From assembly GCA_037039685.1 (NCBI GenBank), contig JAWNGF010000007.1, positions 930,001 through 994,000 on the forward strand: a stretch of 64,000 bases of DNA. Reading direction: 5' to 3'. Each line of letters starts with the position of its first letter. Position 1 is the first letter of the stretch. Both the position numbers and the translations under genes were made by a program. The DNA comes from Ceratobasidium sp. AG-K. Lineage: Eukaryota; Basidiomycota; Agaricomycetes; Cantharellales; Ceratobasidiaceae. Of this stretch, positions 63,817 to 64,000 are shown one piece after another. The notes under the pieces are model-generated. The model worked only from the letters and a program-made list of their open reading frames with translations, made no database searches and was not told where the DNA came from.

Positions 63817-64000
63817 ATGAGTGAGCCCCGGCTGTCCAGACGCGAGTCGTCGACGGGCCTTCGGCGAGACACACTCGCATCGCAGAACCGCAAACGCTCC
63901 GGGTCCAATGCATCCACATCGTCCCGACCAAGCATGTTCAACCCCAAGGGCTTTGGGCTGACACGGAAAGCAAGCACGGCAACACTGTCTGTGGCCCCGG
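63817..64000 (+). CDS. N-terminus of a Ser/Arg-rich protein (continues past right edge)
   Basis: An ATG at 63817 opens 61 codons without a stop to the window end: MSEPRLSRRESSTGLRRDTL, then a Ser/Thr/Arg-rich stretch with MFNPKGFGLTRKAS. It is preceded by a pyrimidine-rich leader (TTTCCCTTGTTTCTTTC), typical just upstream of fungal starts. The segment is probably disordered and has phosphorylatable RxxS-like sites (LSRRES, RKAS). The domain that would identify the protein lies outside the window. Confidence 0.55.
   Translation, partial: MSEPRLSRRESSTGLRRDTLASQNRKRSGSNASTSSRPSMFNPKGFGLTRKASTATLSVAP

Noticed and set aside
1..64000. CRISPR arrays, bacterial operons, riboswitches, replication origins
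   Set aside because: No spaced short direct repeats or conserved motifs; all structure is eukaryotic.

Overview
The window looks like nuclear DNA of a filamentous basidiomycete, most likely an Agaricomycete of the Rhizoctonia solani / Ceratobasidiaceae type (inference). The grounds are: genes split by many 45-65 nt GT..AG introns; families typical of that group (F-box proteins, TPR-CHAT proteins, HSPA12-like Hsp70s, tyrosine-kinase-like kinases, a P-loop family); a U2 snRNA; an intron-containing elongator tRNA-Met; and a heavy load of LTR retrotransposons. Nothing bacterial is present: no operons, no CRISPR, no Shine-Dalgarno sites.

Layout. 1-3030 (-) is a secreted GH3 beta-glucosidase whose C-terminus lies off the left edge; 4781-7158 (+) is an MFS transporter. 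7716-9060 is a nearly perfect foldback repeat (arms of about 617 bp, 112 bp spacer), followed by tRNA-Met (9461-9564, -) and a miRNA-precursor-like hairpin (10007-10091). 10682-13504 (-) is the first of four HSPA12-like Hsp70 genes; the others are 24651-27591, 28049-30893 and 59054-62241, all on the minus strand. 14012-21671 (+) is an F-box gene split by a young 5982 bp Ty1/copia element (14434-20415), followed by a tandem F-box pseudogene (22047-23720). 31744-44885 is a second Ty1/copia element, on the minus strand, itself split by a Ty3/gypsy chromovirus (35556-42695, +). That copia element appears to sit in the 5' part of a third, decayed F-box gene. 46058-49936 (+) is a TPR-CHAT protein with an intact His/Cys dyad; 50281-51741 (-) is an intact F-box gene; 52371-55256 (+) is a TKL-type protein kinase; 55967-58744 (+) is a P-loop protein gene carrying a nonsense codon. 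The U2 snRNA (62500-62687, -) and the first 61 codons of a new gene (63817 onward) close the window.

How it fits together. This is an accessory, repeat-rich segment in which signalling, ubiquitin-ligase-adaptor and chaperone-like families duplicate and decay while LTR elements insert and then mutate mainly by C to T change at CpG. The most notable points are: an Hsp70 paralog whose coding change is concentrated on the ATP-phosphate loop although the flanking DNA is nearly identical to its neighbour; the TPR-CHAT protein; a small extra ORF in the chromovirus ending in two SUMO-interaction-like motifs; an apparent self-primed chromovirus next to copia elements primed by the anticodon arm of initiator tRNA; and a consistent CGA to TGA decay pattern. 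Exon borders not explicitly listed are approximate; all function calls rest on recognising motifs by eye, with no database search.
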